Assembly (NCBI RefSeq): GCF_000426285.1
Contig: NZ_AUFB01000001.1
Coordinates: forward strand, 372,001-436,000
From: Rhizobium leucaenae USDA 9039
GTDB lineage: Bacteria > Pseudomonadota > Alphaproteobacteria > Rhizobiales > Rhizobiaceae
DNA length: 64,000 bases
Direction: 5' to 3'
In this document: positions 33,040 to 42,548 of the stretch, in pieces
How the letters are laid out: each line of letters begins with the position of its first letter
Numbering within the stretch: the first letter of the stretch is position 1
Translations under genes and position numbers: made by a program
The notes under the pieces: model-generated
The model's database searches: none
Seen by the model: the letters and a program-made list of their open reading frames with translations, nothing else
What the model was told of the DNA's origin: nothing

Positions 33040-33804
33040 GTGAAACGAGAAGAACGGCAACAATCGATCATCAACTTGCTCGTCGAACATAAGAGCGTCG
33101 ACCTTGACGACTTGGCCGATCGCTTTGCCGTGTCGAAGATGACCATTCATCGCGATCTCGACGATCTCGAACAGGCAGGTGTCGTCCGCAAGATCCGCGG
33201 CGGCGCGACGATCGATGCGGGGATGCAGTTCGAAAGCGACTTCCGCATTCGCGAACGCCAGGGCAACGAGGCGAAGCTCAGCATGGCGCGGCGCGCACTG
33301 GAACTTGTCGAGCCGGGCATGACAGTCATGGTCAACGACGGCTCCATGGCCGCGGTTCTGGGCGAGATGTTGCTCCAGAAGCGGCCGCTGACGCTGATTA
33401 CCAACAATGCCGCAATCATCGAGAGGCTGAAGAACGAAAGCGGCATCACATTGATTGCGCTGGGCGGCATATACTCGCCGAAATTCAACGCATTTCTTGG
33501 GGTCGTGACCGAGGAAGCTCTGTTTCGCCTTAGGGCGGATATCGCCTTCATCTCGACGCCGGCCGTTTCCGGCACCCTCGCCTATCACATGGATGACAAT
33601 GTGGTGCGCGCAAAGCGGGCTATGATCGCGTCCGCGAGCAAGACCTGCCTGCTGGTCAATCACCAGCGCATCGGACACACCGCCCTGCATGTCATGGCCG
33701 ATCTTTCCGCTTTCGACGCCATCATCACCGACAGCACGCCCGAGCCCGCCGCCGCCGCGCAACTCGAACGCGCCGACATCAATCTGATCATCGCCTCGGA
33801 CTAG
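33040..33804 (+). CDS. DeoR family regulator (EryR-like)
   Basis: A 254-residue DeoR-type repressor: helix-turn-helix REERQQSIINLLVEHKSVDLDDL plus FAVSKMTIHRDLDDLEQAGVVRKIRGGA, then a sugar-phosphate sensor domain (VNDGSMAAVLGEML, LITNNAAIIERL). The GTG at 33040 has GGAG 7 nt upstream; the longer frame is unlikely. It is 8 bp from tpiB. In R. leguminosarum and Brucella a DeoR regulator also precedes tpi and rpiB within the erythritol locus, so EryR-like is a reasonable guess. Confidence 0.9.
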   Translation: MKREERQQSIINLLVEHKSVDLDDLADRFAVSKMTIHRDLDDLEQAGVVRKIRGGATIDAGMQFESDFRIRERQGNEAKLSMARRALELVEPGMTVMVNDGSMAAVLGEMLLQKRPLTLITNNAAIIERLKNESGITLIALGGIYSPKFNAFLGVVTEEALFRLRADIAFISTPAVSGTLAYHMDDNVVRAKRAMIASASKTCLLVNHQRIGHTALHVMADLSAFDAIITDSTPEPAAAAQLERADINLIIASD

Positions 33805-33812
33805 GAGACGAC

Positions 33813-34595
33813 ATGAGCGCCACACCTCTCTTCTGGATCGGAACCAGTTGGAAAATGAACAAGACGCTGGCGGAAGCCACCAGCTATGCCGAGACGCTGC
33901 GCGCCGCCGATGGCGGGCGGGATCCAGCGATCCAGCGTTTCATCATTCCGCCGTTTACGGCGGTGCGGCAGGTCAAGACCCTGCTTGCCGGCACCTCCGT
34001 CAAGGTGGGCGCGCAGAATATGCACTGGGCCGATGAGGGTGCCTGGACCGGCGAGATTTCGCCCCTCATGCTCAGGGATTGCAACCTCGACATCGTCGAG
34101 CTCGGCCATTCGGAACGCCGCGAGCATTTCGGCGAGACCAACGAGACGGTCGGCCTGAAGACCGAAGCCGCTATCCGCCACGCTCTGATCCCGCTCATCT
34201 GCATCGGCGAGACGCTGGCCGATCGGGAAAGCGGCCGGGCGACGGATATTTTGAAAACTCAGGTTCTCGGCGCTTTTTCGAAGCTGTCCGAGGCGCAAAA
34301 GGCCGCAGAGATCCTTCTTGCCTACGAACCTGTCTGGGCAATCGGTGAAAGGGGAATTCCCGCTTCGCCAGATTATGCCGATGCACGCCATGCCGAGATC
34401 ATATCGGTCGCACAGGATGTGCTCGGCCGCCGAGTCCCCTGCCTTTACGGGGGATCGGTCAATCCGGGGAACTGCGAAGAACTCATATCGTGCCCGAATA
34501 TCGACGGGCTTTTCATCGGTCGTTCGGCCTGGAGCGCTGAGGGATATCTCGGCATCCTCGCCCAATGCACCGCCAAACTCCAGGGAGATAGATAA
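33813..34595 (+). CDS. tpiB: Triosephosphate isomerase, TpiB type
   Basis: A 260-residue triosephosphate isomerase interconverting DHAP and GAP. Catalytic residues are in place: K14 ([12 protein letters not shown]), H100 ([15 protein letters not shown]) and E173 ([11 protein letters not shown]), with the phosphate-binding end [14 protein letters not shown]. It belongs to the second rhizobial TPI type that accompanies erythritol or related polyol catabolism, rather than the housekeeping TpiA. AGGAG precedes the start; its stop overlaps rpiB (TAATG). Confidence 0.92.
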   Translation: MSATPLFWIGTSWKMNKTLAEATSYAETLRAADGGRDPAIQRFIIPPFTAVRQVKTLLAGTSVKVGAQNMHWADEGAWTGEISPLMLRDCNLDIVELGHSERREHFGETNETVGLKTEAAIRHALIPLICIGETLADRESGRATDILKTQVLGAFSKLSEAQKAAEILLAYEPVWAIGERGIPASPDYADARHAEIISVAQDVLGRRVPCLYGGSVNPGNCEELISCPNIDGLFIGRSAWSAEGYLGILAQCTAKLQGDR

Positions 34596-35050
34596 TGAAG
34601 CTTGCAATCGCAGGAGACAGCGCGGGCGAAGGCCTCGCAAGAGTTCTCGCCGAGCACCTCAAGGACCGCTATGACGTGCAGGAAGTGTCGCGCACCGACG
34701 CCGGCCCCGATGCGTTCTATGCAAATCTTGCCGATCGCATTGCTTCGGGCGTCATTGACGGCACTTACGACAAGGCGATCCTCGTCTGCGGCACCGGGAT
34801 CGGCGTCAGCATTTCGGCGAACAAGGTGCCCGGCATCCGCGCGGCGCTGACGCACGACACCTATTCGGCTGAACGGGCCGCGCTTTCCAACAATGCGCAG
34901 ATCATCACGATGGGCTCCCGCGTCATCGGGCCGGAACTTGCCAAAGCCATCGCCGACACCTTCCTGGCGCATACATTCGATGAAGAGGGTCGCTCGGCCG
35001 GAAACGTCAAGGCAATCAACGAAGTCGACACGAAATATAAAGCCCGTTGA
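34595..35050 (+). CDS. rpiB: Ribose-5-phosphate isomerase B (RpiB/LacAB family)
   Basis: A 151-residue RpiB/LacAB-family isomerase. The catalytic C65 is in [18 protein letters not shown]87 in [20 protein letters not shown]. The N-terminal substrate motif reads AGDSAGEG instead of the more usual GSDHAG, so the enzyme may act on tetrose phosphates: the homologue in erythritol loci is an erythrose-4-phosphate isomerase. Translationally coupled to tpiB by a 1-bp overlap. Confidence 0.9.
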   Translation: MKLAIAGDSAGEGLARVLAEHLKDRYDVQEVSRTDAGPDAFYANLADRIASGVIDGTYDKAILVCGTGIGVSISANKVPGIRAALTHDTYSAERAALSNNAQIITMGSRVIGPELAKAIADTFLAHTFDEEGRSAGNVKAINEVDTKYKAR

Positions 35051-35284
35051 TTTGGGCGGTGCGGGCATTGCGTGCTCTCACATGGGCGCGCGACGACACC
35101 AATTTGCTGCCGGGGATGACAACGCCTGGTTCGTCAGTTATAAGATCCCTGCGACTCATGAGGGAGATCAATTAGATGAGACATTTCGGCACCAATCAGC
35201 GCTGAACAGCGATGCCGAATGCGGACTGCTGTTCAGTCCATCCTTGTCTAACAATATGATCTCTCGTGCCCTTGGAGGGCATTC

Positions 35285-37006
35285 ATGTTTCGTCGCTTCT
35301 TTTCCTATTATGCGCGTTATAAGACGCTGTTTTTTCTGGATTTCGGCTGCGCAGTCGTCGCCGGCCTCCTGGAGCTGGGTTTCCCGCTGGCGGTCAAGCT
35401 CTTCGTCGATGAACTGCTGCCAAGCCGTGACTGGGGTCTGATCGCCGCGGTTGCTGCGCTGCTGTTGGTCGTCTATGCGCTGAACACCGGCCTGATGGCC
35501 GTGGTCAACTATTGGGGCCATGCGCTGGGCATCTCGATCGAATCCGACATGCGCCGTCAGGCCTTCGACCACATTCAGAAGCTCTCGTTCCGTTATTTCG
35601 ACAATAACAGGACCGGGCATCTGATCACCCACGTCACCAAGGATCTCGAAGAGGTGGGCGAAATCGCCCATCACGGACCTGAGGACGTCTTCATCGCCAT
35701 TATGACCTTCATTGGCGCTTTCCTGCTGATGTTTTCGGTGCATTGGAAGCTGGCGCTACTGACGACCATCATCGTGCCTTTCATGACTTGGCTTGTCAGC
35801 CGCTATGGCGCCAAGATGACATTGAACTGGCGCAGCCTGTTCACAAAAGTGGGTGATTTCAATATTCGCGTGCAGGAGAGCGTCGGCGGCATTCGCGTCG
35901 TCAAGGCCTTCGCCAATGAGGAATACGAAAGCCGGCTCTTTGCCCGCAACAATGAGGCCTACAGGGCCACCAAACTGAATGCCTACGCCTATATGACGGC
36001 GAGCATCGCGCTCAGCTATTTCAGTACGCGCCTCGTGCAGCTCGTGGTGATGGTGGCCGGAACCTGGTTCGTGGTTTCCGGCGAGCTGACCTATGGTGGT
36101 TTCGTCAGCTTCCTGCTGCTGATCAACGTCTTCTTCCACCCGATCGACAAGATCACGTCGGTGCTCGAAATGTATCCGAAGGGCATTGCCGGCTTCAAAC
36201 GCTTCCTGTCGCTGATCGACACGCAGCCCGACCTCGCCGACCGGCCGAATGCGATCGTGGTCGATCATCTCAGAGGCGATATCGTCTATAAGGATGTCAG
36301 CTTCGGCTATTCGGATCAGGGTACGATCTTCGATGGCCTGAATCTGACGATATCGGCCGGAGAGACGGTCGCTTTCGTCGGCGCTTCGGGAACGGGCAAG
36401 ACGACGATCTGCTCGCTGCTACCGCGCTTCTACGATGTGACCGGCGGCAGCATCACCATCGACGGCATCGACATCCGCGATATGACGCAAGCCTCTTTGC
36501 GCAGCCAGATCGGCATCGTGCAGCAGGACGTGTTCCTGTTCGGATCGACCATTCGCGAGAACATCGCCTATGGAAAGCTTGGCGCGACCGATCAGGACAT
36601 CATGGAGTCGCTGCGCCGCGCATCGCTCGACGAATTCGTCCGCTCCCTGCCCGACGGTCTGGACACGCCGACCGGCGAACGCGGCGTGAAACTGTCGGGC
36701 GGACAGAAGCAGCGTCTCGCCATCGCGCGCATCTTCCTCAAGAACCCGCCGATCCTTATCCTAGACGAGGCAACGTCCGCGCTCGACACGGCAACCGAGT
36801 ATGCCATCCAGCAGGCGCTGGCGGATCTCTCCAAGGGACGCACGACCCTGGTGGTGGCGCATCGGCTGACGACCATCCGCAATGCCGATCGCATCATTGT
36901 CATGGGGCCGGACGGGATCCTCGAGCAGGGATCGCATGCCGAGCTGCTGGCCCGCGGCGGTGGCTACGCCAGACTTCACAACGCTCAGTTCGACATGCTT
37001 CCATGA
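35285..37006 (+). CDS. ABC exporter (fused permease-ATPase, MsbA-like)
   Basis: A 573-residue half-transporter: six membrane helices in residues 1-310, then an ATPase with Walker A VGASGTGKTTICSLLPRFYD, signature KLSGGQKQRLAIARI, Walker B LILDEATSALDTATE and H-loop VVAHRLTTIRNADRI. It acts as a homodimer exporting lipids, drugs or peptides. It is alone, with no accessory membrane fusion protein, so the substrate is unknown. The start ATG at 35285 has GGAGG upstream. Confidence 0.93.
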   Translation: MFRRFFSYYARYKTLFFLDFGCAVVAGLLELGFPLAVKLFVDELLPSRDWGLIAAVAALLLVVYALNTGLMAVVNYWGHALGISIESDMRRQAFDHIQKLSFRYFDNNRTGHLITHVTKDLEEVGEIAHHGPEDVFIAIMTFIGAFLLMFSVHWKLALLTTIIVPFMTWLVSRYGAKMTLNWRSLFTKVGDFNIRVQESVGGIRVVKAFANEEYESRLFARNNEAYRATKLNAYAYMTASIALSYFSTRLVQLVVMVAGTWFVVSGELTYGGFVSFLLLINVFFHPIDKITSVLEMYPKGIAGFKRFLSLIDTQPDLADRPNAIVVDHLRGDIVYKDVSFGYSDQGTIFDGLNLTISAGETVAFVGASGTGKTTICSLLPRFYDVTGGSITIDGIDIRDMTQASLRSQIGIVQQDVFLFGSTIRENIAYGKLGATDQDIMESLRRASLDEFVRSLPDGLDTPTGERGVKLSGGQKQRLAIARIFLKNPPILILDEATSALDTATEYAIQQALADLSKGRTTLVVAHRLTTIRNADRIIVMGPDGILEQGSHAELLARGGGYARLHNAQFDMLP

Positions 37007-37142
37007 AGCAGATGAGCATTGCGGCGGCGGCCAAATAAACGTGTGGACGGGTTCCGAAAGGAGTCCGTCTAGCCTACCATCAGGACGCCCCATAAATTCT
37101 GCCTGGAGCCGGAAATAGCCTCAGCGTCGAAAGAAAAGAACA

Positions 37143-37736
37143 ATGGATGAACTGTTCCCCGCAACCTCGATGCCTGACCGGGATTGGTGGGCAGTCCTTT
37201 GGCCGAGGCCGGCGGAAGTTCTGACTGATCTCGGCATCCGGCCTGACATGACCGTGCTCGACCTGTGCTGTGGGGATGGCTATTTTACCGCGCCGCTTGC
37301 CCGTCTTGTCGATGGCCGCGTCTATGCGCTTGATCTCGATGCGGGGATGATCGAGCAGGCAAAAATCGAGGTGGAGCGCGTCGGAGGCACTGTCTGCAAA
37401 TGGATCAATGCCGATGCGCGCGAGATCGCCTCGCTGCTGTCGGAACCGGTCGACTATGTATTGATGGCCAACACGTTTCATGGCGTGCCCGACAAGCCAG
37501 GTCTGGCACGGGCAGTCAGGCATATCCTACGGCCAGGCGGCTTGTTCGCGATCGTCAACTGGCATCCGATCCCCAGGGAACAAACGGTCGTGTTGGGTCA
37601 GCCGCGCGGCCCAAGGACGGACATGCGCATGTCGCCCGACTCCGTGCAAAGGAGCGTCGAACCGGCGGGGTTTAGCACCGCCCGCATCGCGGAATTACCT
37701 CCCTATCACTACGGCATCATCCTGGAGCGCACTTAG
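37143..37736 (+). CDS. Class I SAM-dependent methyltransferase
   Basis: A 197-residue methyltransferase with the SAM motif I MTVLDLCCGDGYFTAPLA, the acidic loop VYALDLDAGMIEQAKIE (motif II), motif III INADAREI and the post-IV sequence RHILRPGGLFAIVNWHP. Substrate unknown. It converges with the universal stress gene, with a hairpin between. Confidence 0.87.
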   Translation: MDELFPATSMPDRDWWAVLWPRPAEVLTDLGIRPDMTVLDLCCGDGYFTAPLARLVDGRVYALDLDAGMIEQAKIEVERVGGTVCKWINADAREIASLLSEPVDYVLMANTFHGVPDKPGLARAVRHILRPGGLFAIVNWHPIPREQTVVLGQPRGPRTDMRMSPDSVQRSVEPAGFSTARIAELPPYHYGIILERT

Positions 37737-37760
37737 CGGCGAACGCTGTTCGCACATGCG

Positions 37761-37778
37761 GGCGATCAAACGATCGCC
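37761..37778. terminator. Hairpin between convergent genes
   Basis: GGCGATC-AAAC-GATCGCC forms a perfect 7-bp stem between the methyltransferase and universal stress genes, with only 50 bp between the two stops. Confidence 0.5.
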
Positions 37779-37786
37779 TCAAGGAG

Positions 37787-38689
37787 CTAATGTTTCATCA
37801 TCAGGGGAAGCATGGAATGCGACAGGAGATGACGCGTGACGCGGCCGAGAAGCAGCTCCAGGAGATATCCGCGCTTGAATGCTCCGATCAGCAAGCATGT
37901 CGCGGTCGCTGAACGGGCAAAATCAAGGATCGTTTCTCCGACCGACCGGCCTTCGGAACTGATCGCGACCACCTCGCCCTCAAGCCCGAGCCGATCAAGC
38001 AACTCCCTCGCCGTGCGCTGGTAGCTTCCGTCAGTTTTATCGTTGATGCAGAGAACAGTGATGCGATCGGCTGCAACCAGCCAGCGCCTTGCCGCAACGA
38101 CGGCGCGTTGCGCATGTTCATGCGGTTTCCAGCCGATCACCACATGGCCGAGCAAGTTGCCGGTGTAAGCACCGGGAGGCGGCACCAGTACCAGCTTGTG
38201 CTCCTTGAACAGCAGATCATAAAATGCATCGCGGGCATCCATATTGCCGTGGCAGGGAGCGACGACCAGTGCCGTCTCATGGCATTCGGCCGTCACACAG
38301 CGGGCGAGATCGCCGCGGCAATCATCCAGCAACAGGCTTTCGCGGTCGGCTCGGTCCCGCCTCCAATCCGCAAAAGCGCTCGCAATCCGTTCGAATCTAT
38401 GGTTCGGAGAGTCCTCATTCATGTCCCGCAGGATCTGGAGGTCGATTTCCTCAGGCGCGGCGATCATTTTTTCGGGATCAGCACCGATATGAGCTGCCGC
38501 CATGCTGCCGTGGATGGCGCGCGCGGCGTCCTCGGCTGCGTCCAGGCAGTTCCGAACGGTTGCAGGATCCGGTAGCAATGCAAGAACATCGGCGCGGACG
38601 GTCGCTTCACGCAGAGTGCCGGCCGACATAAGACCTGCCCCTTGCGGTGGTGGTTTCGGATCGTTTCTATGTAATGGCGGGCTCATCAT
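37787..38689 (-). CDS. Universal stress protein, two-domain size
   Basis: A 300-residue UspA-family protein. The C-terminal domain (HVVIGWKPHEHAQRAVVAAR, then EGRSVGETILDFARSATATCLLIGAFKRG) shows the ATP-binding pattern G-x2-G-x9-G only partly, with GAFKRGYLLELLLGRVTRH. The N-terminal half has a weaker, second Usp-like domain. Start ATG at 38689 follows GGAGG at 6 nt. Likely cytoplasmic stress protein; ligand unknown. Confidence 0.87.
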   Translation of the reverse strand: MMSPPLHRNDPKPPPQGAGLMSAGTLREATVRADVLALLPDPATVRNCLDAAEDAARAIHGSMAAAHIGADPEKMIAAPEEIDLQILRDMNEDSPNHRFERIASAFADWRRDRADRESLLLDDCRGDLARCVTAECHETALVVAPCHGNMDARDAFYDLLFKEHKLVLVPPPGAYTGNLLGHVVIGWKPHEHAQRAVVAARRWLVAADRITVLCINDKTDGSYQRTARELLDRLGLEGEVVAISSEGRSVGETILDFARSATATCLLIGAFKRGYLLELLLGRVTRHLLSHSMLPLMMKH

Positions 38690-38812
38690 ATCGGACCTCC
38701 TTCCGCGATGCTGCCGTATCGCTTTTGGTCCAATCGGTGGATTCTAGTCCTAGATCAAAGGGCTCGCAACATCGCAGGCATTCCGCTTTAATCCGAGATC
38801 AGGCTTTGCAAT

Positions 38813-39235
38813 CTAATGGCGCGGATGCATGCACTGTCCATGATCGGCCAGAACTTCGATCACTCGGCACTGGTCGATCCGGCCGTGACCGCACCCTTCG
38901 ACCATAGTCTCCAGCTCGGCTTTCAGGGCCGTCAGGCTACGTATCTTTTGTTCGACTTCGATGAGGCGGGCCTTGGCGATGGCGTCAGCGGAGGCGCAGG
39001 ATTGATTGGGATCGTCCTGGAGCGCCAGAAGCGTCCTGATCGCATCGACCTCGAAACCCAATTCGCGGGCGTGGCGAATGAAAGCCAGTCTGTGAAGGTG
39101 CGATTGCTCGTAGGAACGCTGGTTGCCCTCGCTCCGGTCCGGTTCCGCCAAAAGCCCGATGCTTTCGTAGTAGCGGATTGTCGGCACCTTGACGCCGCTT
39201 TGCCGGGCCGCCTCGCCGATCGTGATCTTTTTCAT
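38813..39235 (-). CDS. MerR family heavy-metal regulator (ZntR/CadR-like)
   Basis: A 140-residue MerR-family activator. The winged helix is ITIGEAARQSGVKVPTIRYYESIGLL, followed by a coiled-coil dimer helix and a metal site with C80, C115, H117, C123, C135 and H132, which resembles the ZntR and CadR pattern (C79, C114, H119, C124). It should sense Zn, Cd or Pb and activate the divergent P-type ATPase through the dyad between the genes. Confidence 0.92.
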   Translation of the reverse strand: MKKITIGEAARQSGVKVPTIRYYESIGLLAEPDRSEGNQRSYEQSHLHRLAFIRHARELGFEVDAIRTLLALQDDPNQSCASADAIAKARLIEVEQKIRSLTALKAELETMVEGCGHGRIDQCRVIEVLADHGQCMHPRH

Positions 39236-39245
39236 AATTTTCCTC

Positions 39246-39276
39246 TTGCACCTCTAGCCGCTAGAGGATGTAGGAG
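39246..39276 (+). promoter_or_regulatory. MerR-type promoter and operator of the metal ATPase
   Basis: CCTCTAG-CCG-CTAGAGG (39251-39267) is a perfect dyad lying within a promoter with -35 TTGCAC (39246-39251) and -10 TAGGAG (39271-39276). The 19-bp spacer, longer than normal, is the hallmark of promoters untwisted by MerR-family activators. Confidence 0.75.
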
Positions 39277-39305
39277 AGATGCCATGGTTTGACAAGGAAC
39301 GGATC

Positions 39306-41612
39306 ATGGCTGAGACAGCGGAAGCACGATACAGAGTAAGCGGCATGGACTGCGCATCCTGCGCGGCCAAGATCGATACGGCCGTGAGGCGCATGCCGGG
39401 CGTGGAGGATGTCTCCGTTTCCGTCACCGCAGGAACGATGACCGTTCGTCACGACGAGACCAGCAATCTCGCCGCGATCGAAAAGAAAGTGTCGGGCCTC
39501 GGCTATTCCCTCGCCCCGCTGGCAAGCAAGGCCGAGCGCGCGCCCTCCGAACATTGGCATGACCATCATGATCATGATCACGACCACCATGACCATAACC
39601 ATGATCAACATGATCATGACGGCCATGATCATTCATCGCACGACCACGCCGATCATGATCATCACGACCACGGCGCGAAGGAAATCGAGGGGCTGCATGG
39701 TCACGACCATGCGCCGATGGACGGTCCCTGGTGGAAGAGCAAGAAGGGTCGGCTGACCATCCTCTCGGGCGTGGCATTGGTTGCCGCCTATGCCATTGGC
39801 CATCTCGTACCCTCGATCGCATCCTATGCCTTCATCGTCGCCATGCTGGTCGGTCTCGTGCCGATCGCGCGCCGCGCCGTGATGGCGGCGCTGGCGGGCA
39901 CGCCCTTCTCCATCGAGATGCTGATGACGATTGCGGCCGTCGGCGCGGTCATTATCGATGCCGGTGAAGAGGCGGCAACCGTTGTCTTCCTCTTCCTCGT
40001 CGGCGAACTGCTGGAAGGAGTCGCTGCTGGAAAGGCGCGTGCAAGCATCCAATCATTGACGACCCTGGTCCCGAAAACCGCCCTCATCGAAGAGAATGGC
40101 AAGACCCGCGAAGTTCAGGCCGACAGCCTCAAGGTGGGTGCGGTCATTCTCGTGCGTCCTGGCGACCGCATCGCCGCCGACGGCGTGATCATCGAAGGCG
40201 AGAGCGCCATCGACGAAGCGCCGGTCACCGGAGAAAGCACCCCCGTTCGCAAGGGCGTGGACGCCAAGGTTTTCGCCGGCACAATCAACACGGACGCCGT
40301 GCTGCGCGTCAAAGTCACCGCTGCCGCGACCGATAACACGATAGCCCGTGTGGTGAAGCTGGTCGAGGAGGCGCAGGAATCCAAGGCGCCAACAGAACGC
40401 TTCATCGACCGCTTCTCGCGCTACTACACGCCCGGTGTCGTCGCCGTCGCGGCGCTGGTCGCGGTGACGCCGCCGCTGGCCGCCGGCGCAAGCTGGCTGG
40501 AATGGATCTATAAGGGCCTCGCCATCCTGCTTATCGGCTGCCCCTGCGCCCTAGTAATTTCCACTCCGGCGGCGATCGCGGCGGCGCTGTCGGCAGGCGC
40601 CCGCAGCGGCCTACTGCTGAAAGGCGGCGCTGTTCTGGAGACCATGGGCAAGGTGACGATGGTCGCTTTCGACAAGACCGGCACCCTGACCGAAGGCAAG
40701 CCCAAGGTGACGGACATCGTCGGCTTCGGGCACACCGAGGTAGAGGTCCTTTCGCAGGCTGCCGCTCTCGAAAATGGTTCGAGCCATCCGCTGGCGCTCG
40801 CAATTCTGGAGCGGGCGAAATCCGATAGCGTTCCGGTTCCGCCTGCAGCCGAAGCGAAGGCCCTCCCCGGTAAGGGCGTCAGCGGACGCGTCGGCGGCGA
40901 GACCATGTCCCTCCTCTCTCCCCAGGCAGCCCGGCAGAGCGAGCCATTGTCGGCCGAACAGAGCGCCCGGATCGAAGCGATGAACGACGAAGGCAAGAGC
41001 GTCTCCGTTCTCGTGGTCGGAGGCAAGATCGCCGGCCTGATCGCCATGCGCGACGAGCCTCGCGCCGACGCGCGCACCGGGATCGAGGCATTGCAGACGG
41101 CCGGCATTGGCTCCGTCATGCTGACTGGCGACAATGCCCGTACCGCCGGTGCAATCGCGAAAGGACTCGGCATCGAACCCCGTCCGCAGCTTCTGCCGGA
41201 AGACAAGCAGCGCATCGTGCGCGAACTGCAGGCTAAGAAGCAGATCGTCGCCAAGGTCGGCGACGGTATCAACGATGCACCCGCCTTGGCGGCTGCCGAT
41301 GTCGGCATCGCCATGGGCGGCGGCACCGACGTGGCGCTGGAGACGGCAGACGCCGCCGCTCTCCACGGCCGCGTGACCGATGTCGCCAACATGGTCGTGC
41401 TATCGCGGGCGGCGATGAGCAATATCCACCAGAACATCGGCATGGCGCTTGGCCTGAAGGCGGTGTTCCTGGTGACCACGATTGCCGGCATCACCGGCCT
41501 CTGGCCGGCGATCCTCGCCGATACCGGCGCGACCGTGCTCGTCACCGCAAACGCGATGAGACTGCTGCGATGGAAAGGCGTGTTCGGCGGGCAATCAATG
41601 AAAGCGCGCTGA
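39306..41612 (+). CDS. P1B-type heavy-metal ATPase (Zn/Cd/Pb exporter)
   Basis: A 768-residue metal-exporting P-type ATPase. An N-terminal heavy-metal domain with C16 and C19 (VSGMDCASCAAKI) is followed by a strikingly His/Asp-rich linker (DNA 39556-39700, about 30 histidines), then the membrane part with CPC at residues 412-414 (GCPCALVIST), the phosphorylated D456 (DKTGTLTEGK), the HP motif SSHPLALAI and the hinge GDGINDAPALA. The CPC plus MerR/ZntR-like control point to Zn, Cd or Pb efflux. ATG at 39306 has AAGGA at a suitable distance, better than 39279. Ends 26 bp before a terminator. Confidence 0.95.
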   Translation: MAETAEARYRVSGMDCASCAAKIDTAVRRMPGVEDVSVSVTAGTMTVRHDETSNLAAIEKKVSGLGYSLAPLASKAERAPSEHWHDHHDHDHDHHDHNHDQHDHDGHDHSSHDHADHDHHDHGAKEIEGLHGHDHAPMDGPWWKSKKGRLTILSGVALVAAYAIGHLVPSIASYAFIVAMLVGLVPIARRAVMAALAGTPFSIEMLMTIAAVGAVIIDAGEEAATVVFLFLVGELLEGVAAGKARASIQSLTTLVPKTALIEENGKTREVQADSLKVGAVILVRPGDRIAADGVIIEGESAIDEAPVTGESTPVRKGVDAKVFAGTINTDAVLRVKVTAAATDNTIARVVKLVEEAQESKAPTERFIDRFSRYYTPGVVAVAALVAVTPPLAAGASWLEWIYKGLAILLIGCPCALVISTPAAIAAALSAGARSGLLLKGGAVLETMGKVTMVAFDKTGTLTEGKPKVTDIVGFGHTEVEVLSQAAALENGSSHPLALAILERAKSDSVPVPPAAEAKALPGKGVSGRVGGETMSLLSPQAARQSEPLSAEQSARIEAMNDEGKSVSVLVVGGKIAGLIAMRDEPRADARTGIEALQTAGIGSVMLTGDNARTAGAIAKGLGIEPRPQLLPEDKQRIVRELQAKKQIVAKVGDGINDAPALAAADVGIAMGGGTDVALETADAAALHGRVTDVANMVVLSRAAMSNIHQNIGMALGLKAVFLVTTIAGITGLWPAILADTGATVLVTANAMRLLRWKGVFGGQSMKAR

Positions 41613-41637
41613 TCTCAACCAACATCGGCTGCAACGC

Positions 41638-41680
41638 GGCCCGGCACACCGATTCCACGGGATTGGTGTGTCGGGCCTTT
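41638..41680 (+). terminator. Terminator of the metal ATPase gene
   Basis: GGCCCGGCACACC (41638-41650) pairs with GGTGTGTCGGGCC (41665-41677) with one G-T pair, followed by TTTGCTTTT. A strong hairpin 25 bp past the stop. Confidence 0.75.
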
Positions 41681-41819
41681 GCTTTTGACCACTTCAATCG
41701 ACCCTTCACCCGTTGCCGTTTGTCCGGGTTTTAGTCGCCACTCGCAATGAGAGTGAGAACCCGTCGTCCCATGTGAAAAAACAGGCACATGTATAAAATA
41801 TGGATTGACCTGATGGCAG

Positions 41820-42548
41820 ATGTCAGACCAATTTAAGGTCATGACGAAGGCAATGCTCACTCCTCTTCCATCGATCGACCGGACGCAGCAAGTTATCGAC
41901 GCGCTGTCCGACTTCATCGAGTCTTCGAGGCTCCAGGCCGGTGACCGGCTGCCCACTGAGCGCGAATTGATGGTGGCCCTCTCGGTCGGGCGCTCGACGA
42001 TCCGGGAAGTCGTTACGCATTTTCAAGCCTTGGGCGTCGTGGAAACTCGCAAAGGCAGCGGCACCTATCTGCTGAAACCCGTCTCCAAGGCGACCATTCA
42101 TATGCCCTTGTCGCTCGACACAGCGCATCTGCGCGACGCACTGCTGCAGACCCTGGAGGTTCGCCGCGGCATCGAATGCGAGGCCGGAATGGTTGCAGCC
42201 AAGAGACGCACGCGCAAGGATATTGCGATCATCGAGGAGAAGCTCGATGAGATGGAGCGCGTCCACATGGCGAAGGGCACATCCGGCCCGGAGGACCTGG
42301 CGTTTCACCTCGCCGTCTACGATGCCACCCACAATCCGCTGTTCAAACAACTCCTTGAACAGATGCGCGGGAGTTTCGAGCGGTTCTGGACCCACCCTTT
42401 CGACCGGCAAGATTTTGCCCGCCGGTCCTTCCCCTTTCACCGCACGCTATTCAACGCGATCATCGCCCAGGATCCTGAGGCGGCGCGCGCCGAAACATTG
42501 AAAATTCTCGACGTCGTCGAGGAAGACATCAAGGAAATGTCCAAATGA
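41820..42548 (+). CDS. FadR/GntR family regulator
   Basis: A 242-residue GntR regulator of the FadR subfamily: winged helix QVIDALSDFIESSRLQAGDRLPTERELMVAL then VGRSTIREVVTHFQALGVVETRKGSGTYL, and a helical FCD effector domain with metal-binding-type positions (EDLAFHLAVYDATHNPLFK, FPFHRTLFNAI). Its stop overlaps the next gene as ATGA, so it is the first gene of the operon with the lyase-like enzyme and importer and probably their regulator. Confidence 0.9.
   Translation: MSDQFKVMTKAMLTPLPSIDRTQQVIDALSDFIESSRLQAGDRLPTERELMVALSVGRSTIREVVTHFQALGVVETRKGSGTYLLKPVSKATIHMPLSLDTAHLRDALLQTLEVRRGIECEAGMVAAKRRTRKDIAIIEEKLDEMERVHMAKGTSGPEDLAFHLAVYDATHNPLFKQLLEQMRGSFERFWTHPFDRQDFARRSFPFHRTLFNAIIAQDPEAARAETLKILDVVEEDIKEMSK

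Noticed and set aside
39556-39700. Apparent tandem repeat of CATGAT-like units
   Set aside because: It is the codon-level effect of a His/Asp-rich linker, not a DNA repeat array; unit length and spacing are irregular.
40508-41545. 345-codon minus-strand frame opposite the metal ATPase
   Set aside because: Antisense shadow, Ala/Ser/Arg-rich, no ribosome site.
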